A stretch of 58,822 bases of DNA. Origin: Candidatus Paceibacter sp. (GTDB lineage: Bacteria; Patescibacteriota; Minisyncoccia; Phycocordibacterales; BOKC01). Under the pieces are notes generated by a model. That model was given only the letters and a program-made list of their open reading frames with translations, had not been told where the DNA came from and searched no databases. A program made the translations under genes and the position numbers. Positions 58,293 to 58,822 of the stretch are shown piece by piece; the stretch's first letter is position 1, and each line of letters opens with the position of its first letter. The stretch lies in the NCBI GenBank assembly GCA_020724885.1, contig DYGD01000001.1:7018-65839 (forward strand), in the 5' to 3' direction.

Positions 58293-58822
58293 TCAACAAC
58301 AAGGAGTAATATCTCCCGAAGAACCCGAAGGCGGATCTCGCCAGTTGTATGGGTCTTCGTAGAGCCAAGGAGTGAATTCCACATTGTTGGAAACTCTATC
58401 CCCTTGTCCATTAGGATTGTTAGTTGAATGATAAGGTCCGCTCTCGTGCCCCCAGAAATTGTATTGGGCAGTTGTTGTCCCGGTGCCGGTGTGGTAAATT
58501 CCGTAAGAAGTGTTGTCTCTAATGGAGCTTTGAGTGATGTTGGCGTTGCCCGAGTTATTCCGGTAAATCCCATAATTGTTCTTGGTAATCAAAGAATCAG
58601 AGATGTTAACTTCCCCATTGTTGACCCGCAAGACACCCGAGTAGATAGTGCCGCAAGAGTACGACGAACTATTGCCCCCATAGCGAATGACGGCGTGAGA
58701 GATGTCCACCGAAGCGCCACTACAGACATCAATACTACGCCAGTCGGAAGAAGTGGGACTGGTGGCATTGCCGTCGCCGTTAGAATCCCCGCCGACCGAG
58801 TCGTCTTTGTAGGAGGTGAAGT
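58293..58822 (-). CDS. Beta-helix surface protein, 5' end beyond the window
   Basis: Partial; the frame stays open to the window edge, so at least 175 residues. Parallel beta-helix-type repeats (INNNYGIYRNNSGNANITQSS-like turns) and the stretch YNFWGHESGPYHSTNNPNGQGD typical of Parcubacteria surface right-handed beta-helix proteins. The 113 bases before the track start also code in frame (DSNGDGNA, SIDVCSGAS). Ends SGDITPCC. Confidence 0.75.
   Translation of the reverse strand, partial: FTSYKDDSVGGDSNGDGNATSPTSSDWRSIDVCSGASVDISHAVIRYGGNSSSYSCGTIYSGVLRVNNGEVNISDSLITKNNYGIYRNNSGNANITQSSIRDNTSYGIYHTGTGTTTAQYNFWGHESGPYHSTNNPNGQGDRVSNNVEFTPWLYEDPYNWRDPPSGSSGDITPCC

Noticed and set aside
1-58822. 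tRNA and rRNA genes
   Set aside because: I looked for tRNA T-loop (GGTTCRAATCC) and acceptor features in the gaps and for rRNA-like sequence and saw none; this was by eye, not by a covariance search.

Overview
The window looks like a chromosomal segment of a Candidate Phyla Radiation (Patescibacteria) bacterium, most likely a Parcubacteria-type lineage. The basis is the absence of uL30 between uS5 and uL15, the str-S10-spc gene order, small compact genes, a trigger factor without a PPIase domain, type IV pilus genes, the secreted AWSxNIGW-repeat and dockerin-like proteins, and start codons almost always without Shine-Dalgarno (SD) sequences, several of them leaderless. I could not run a database search, so this placement is by recognition.

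Layout. 1-7.1 kb is a metal-handling block: a minus-strand copper operon (csoR, CopB-type ATPase, a small membrane protein, DUF411 protein) with a textbook CsoR operator-promoter, an F420-ligase-family gene, and a divergent ZIP transporter / Fur-family regulator pair sharing a 7-1-7 operator, followed by a YibE/F membrane protein. At 7.13-7.33 kb a promoter, a folded leader and an intrinsic terminator precede a small membrane-protein gene: a riboswitch-like arrangement. 8.1-29.0 kb is translation: rplT-rpmI-infC, ndk, then (all minus strand) rpsL-rpsG-fusA-tuf-rpsJ-rplC-D-W-B-rpsS-rplV-rpsC-rplP-rpmC-rpsQ-rplN-X-E-rpsN-H-rplF-R-rpsE-rplO-secY-adk-map. 29-42 kb holds a site-2 protease, rpmB, a split ComEC system around a superoxide dismutase, a PaaX/Cas2-like regulator, RNase H, RecJ, a HIT protein, pgk and tpiA. 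42-50 kb is a type IV pilus/pseudopilin operon (pilB, pilC, four pilin-like proteins). 50-58.8 kb holds secreted surface proteins, nusA, ppa, trigger factor, a pilin, and a beta-helix protein cut by the window edge.

The most unusual feature is a set of seven genes that do not behave like their neighbours (7816-7986, 19596-19946, 24636-25154, 30428-31156, 31488-32756, 32824-33075, 36943-37263). Each has a strong AGGAG-type SD, whereas none of the host-type starts I inspected has a well-placed one. They sit in self-contained units, most with a recognisable promoter and an intrinsic terminator. They look richer in G+C and encode proteins I mostly do not recognise (one is an SPFH/band-7 protein). 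Two are lodged inside the ribosomal-protein gene string. The two-gene unit at 31.4-33.1 kb is bracketed by a 122-bp near-perfect direct repeat of the 3' end of the adjacent metallo-hydrolase gene, an att-like footprint of insertion.

Other structures: nested hairpins in ribosomal-protein spacers; perfect palindromes overlapping the promoters of the PaaX/Cas2-like gene and the cassette next to it; and a GxxExxY gene inside the str operon flanked by 30-nt inverted repeats, like an rRNA intervening sequence.
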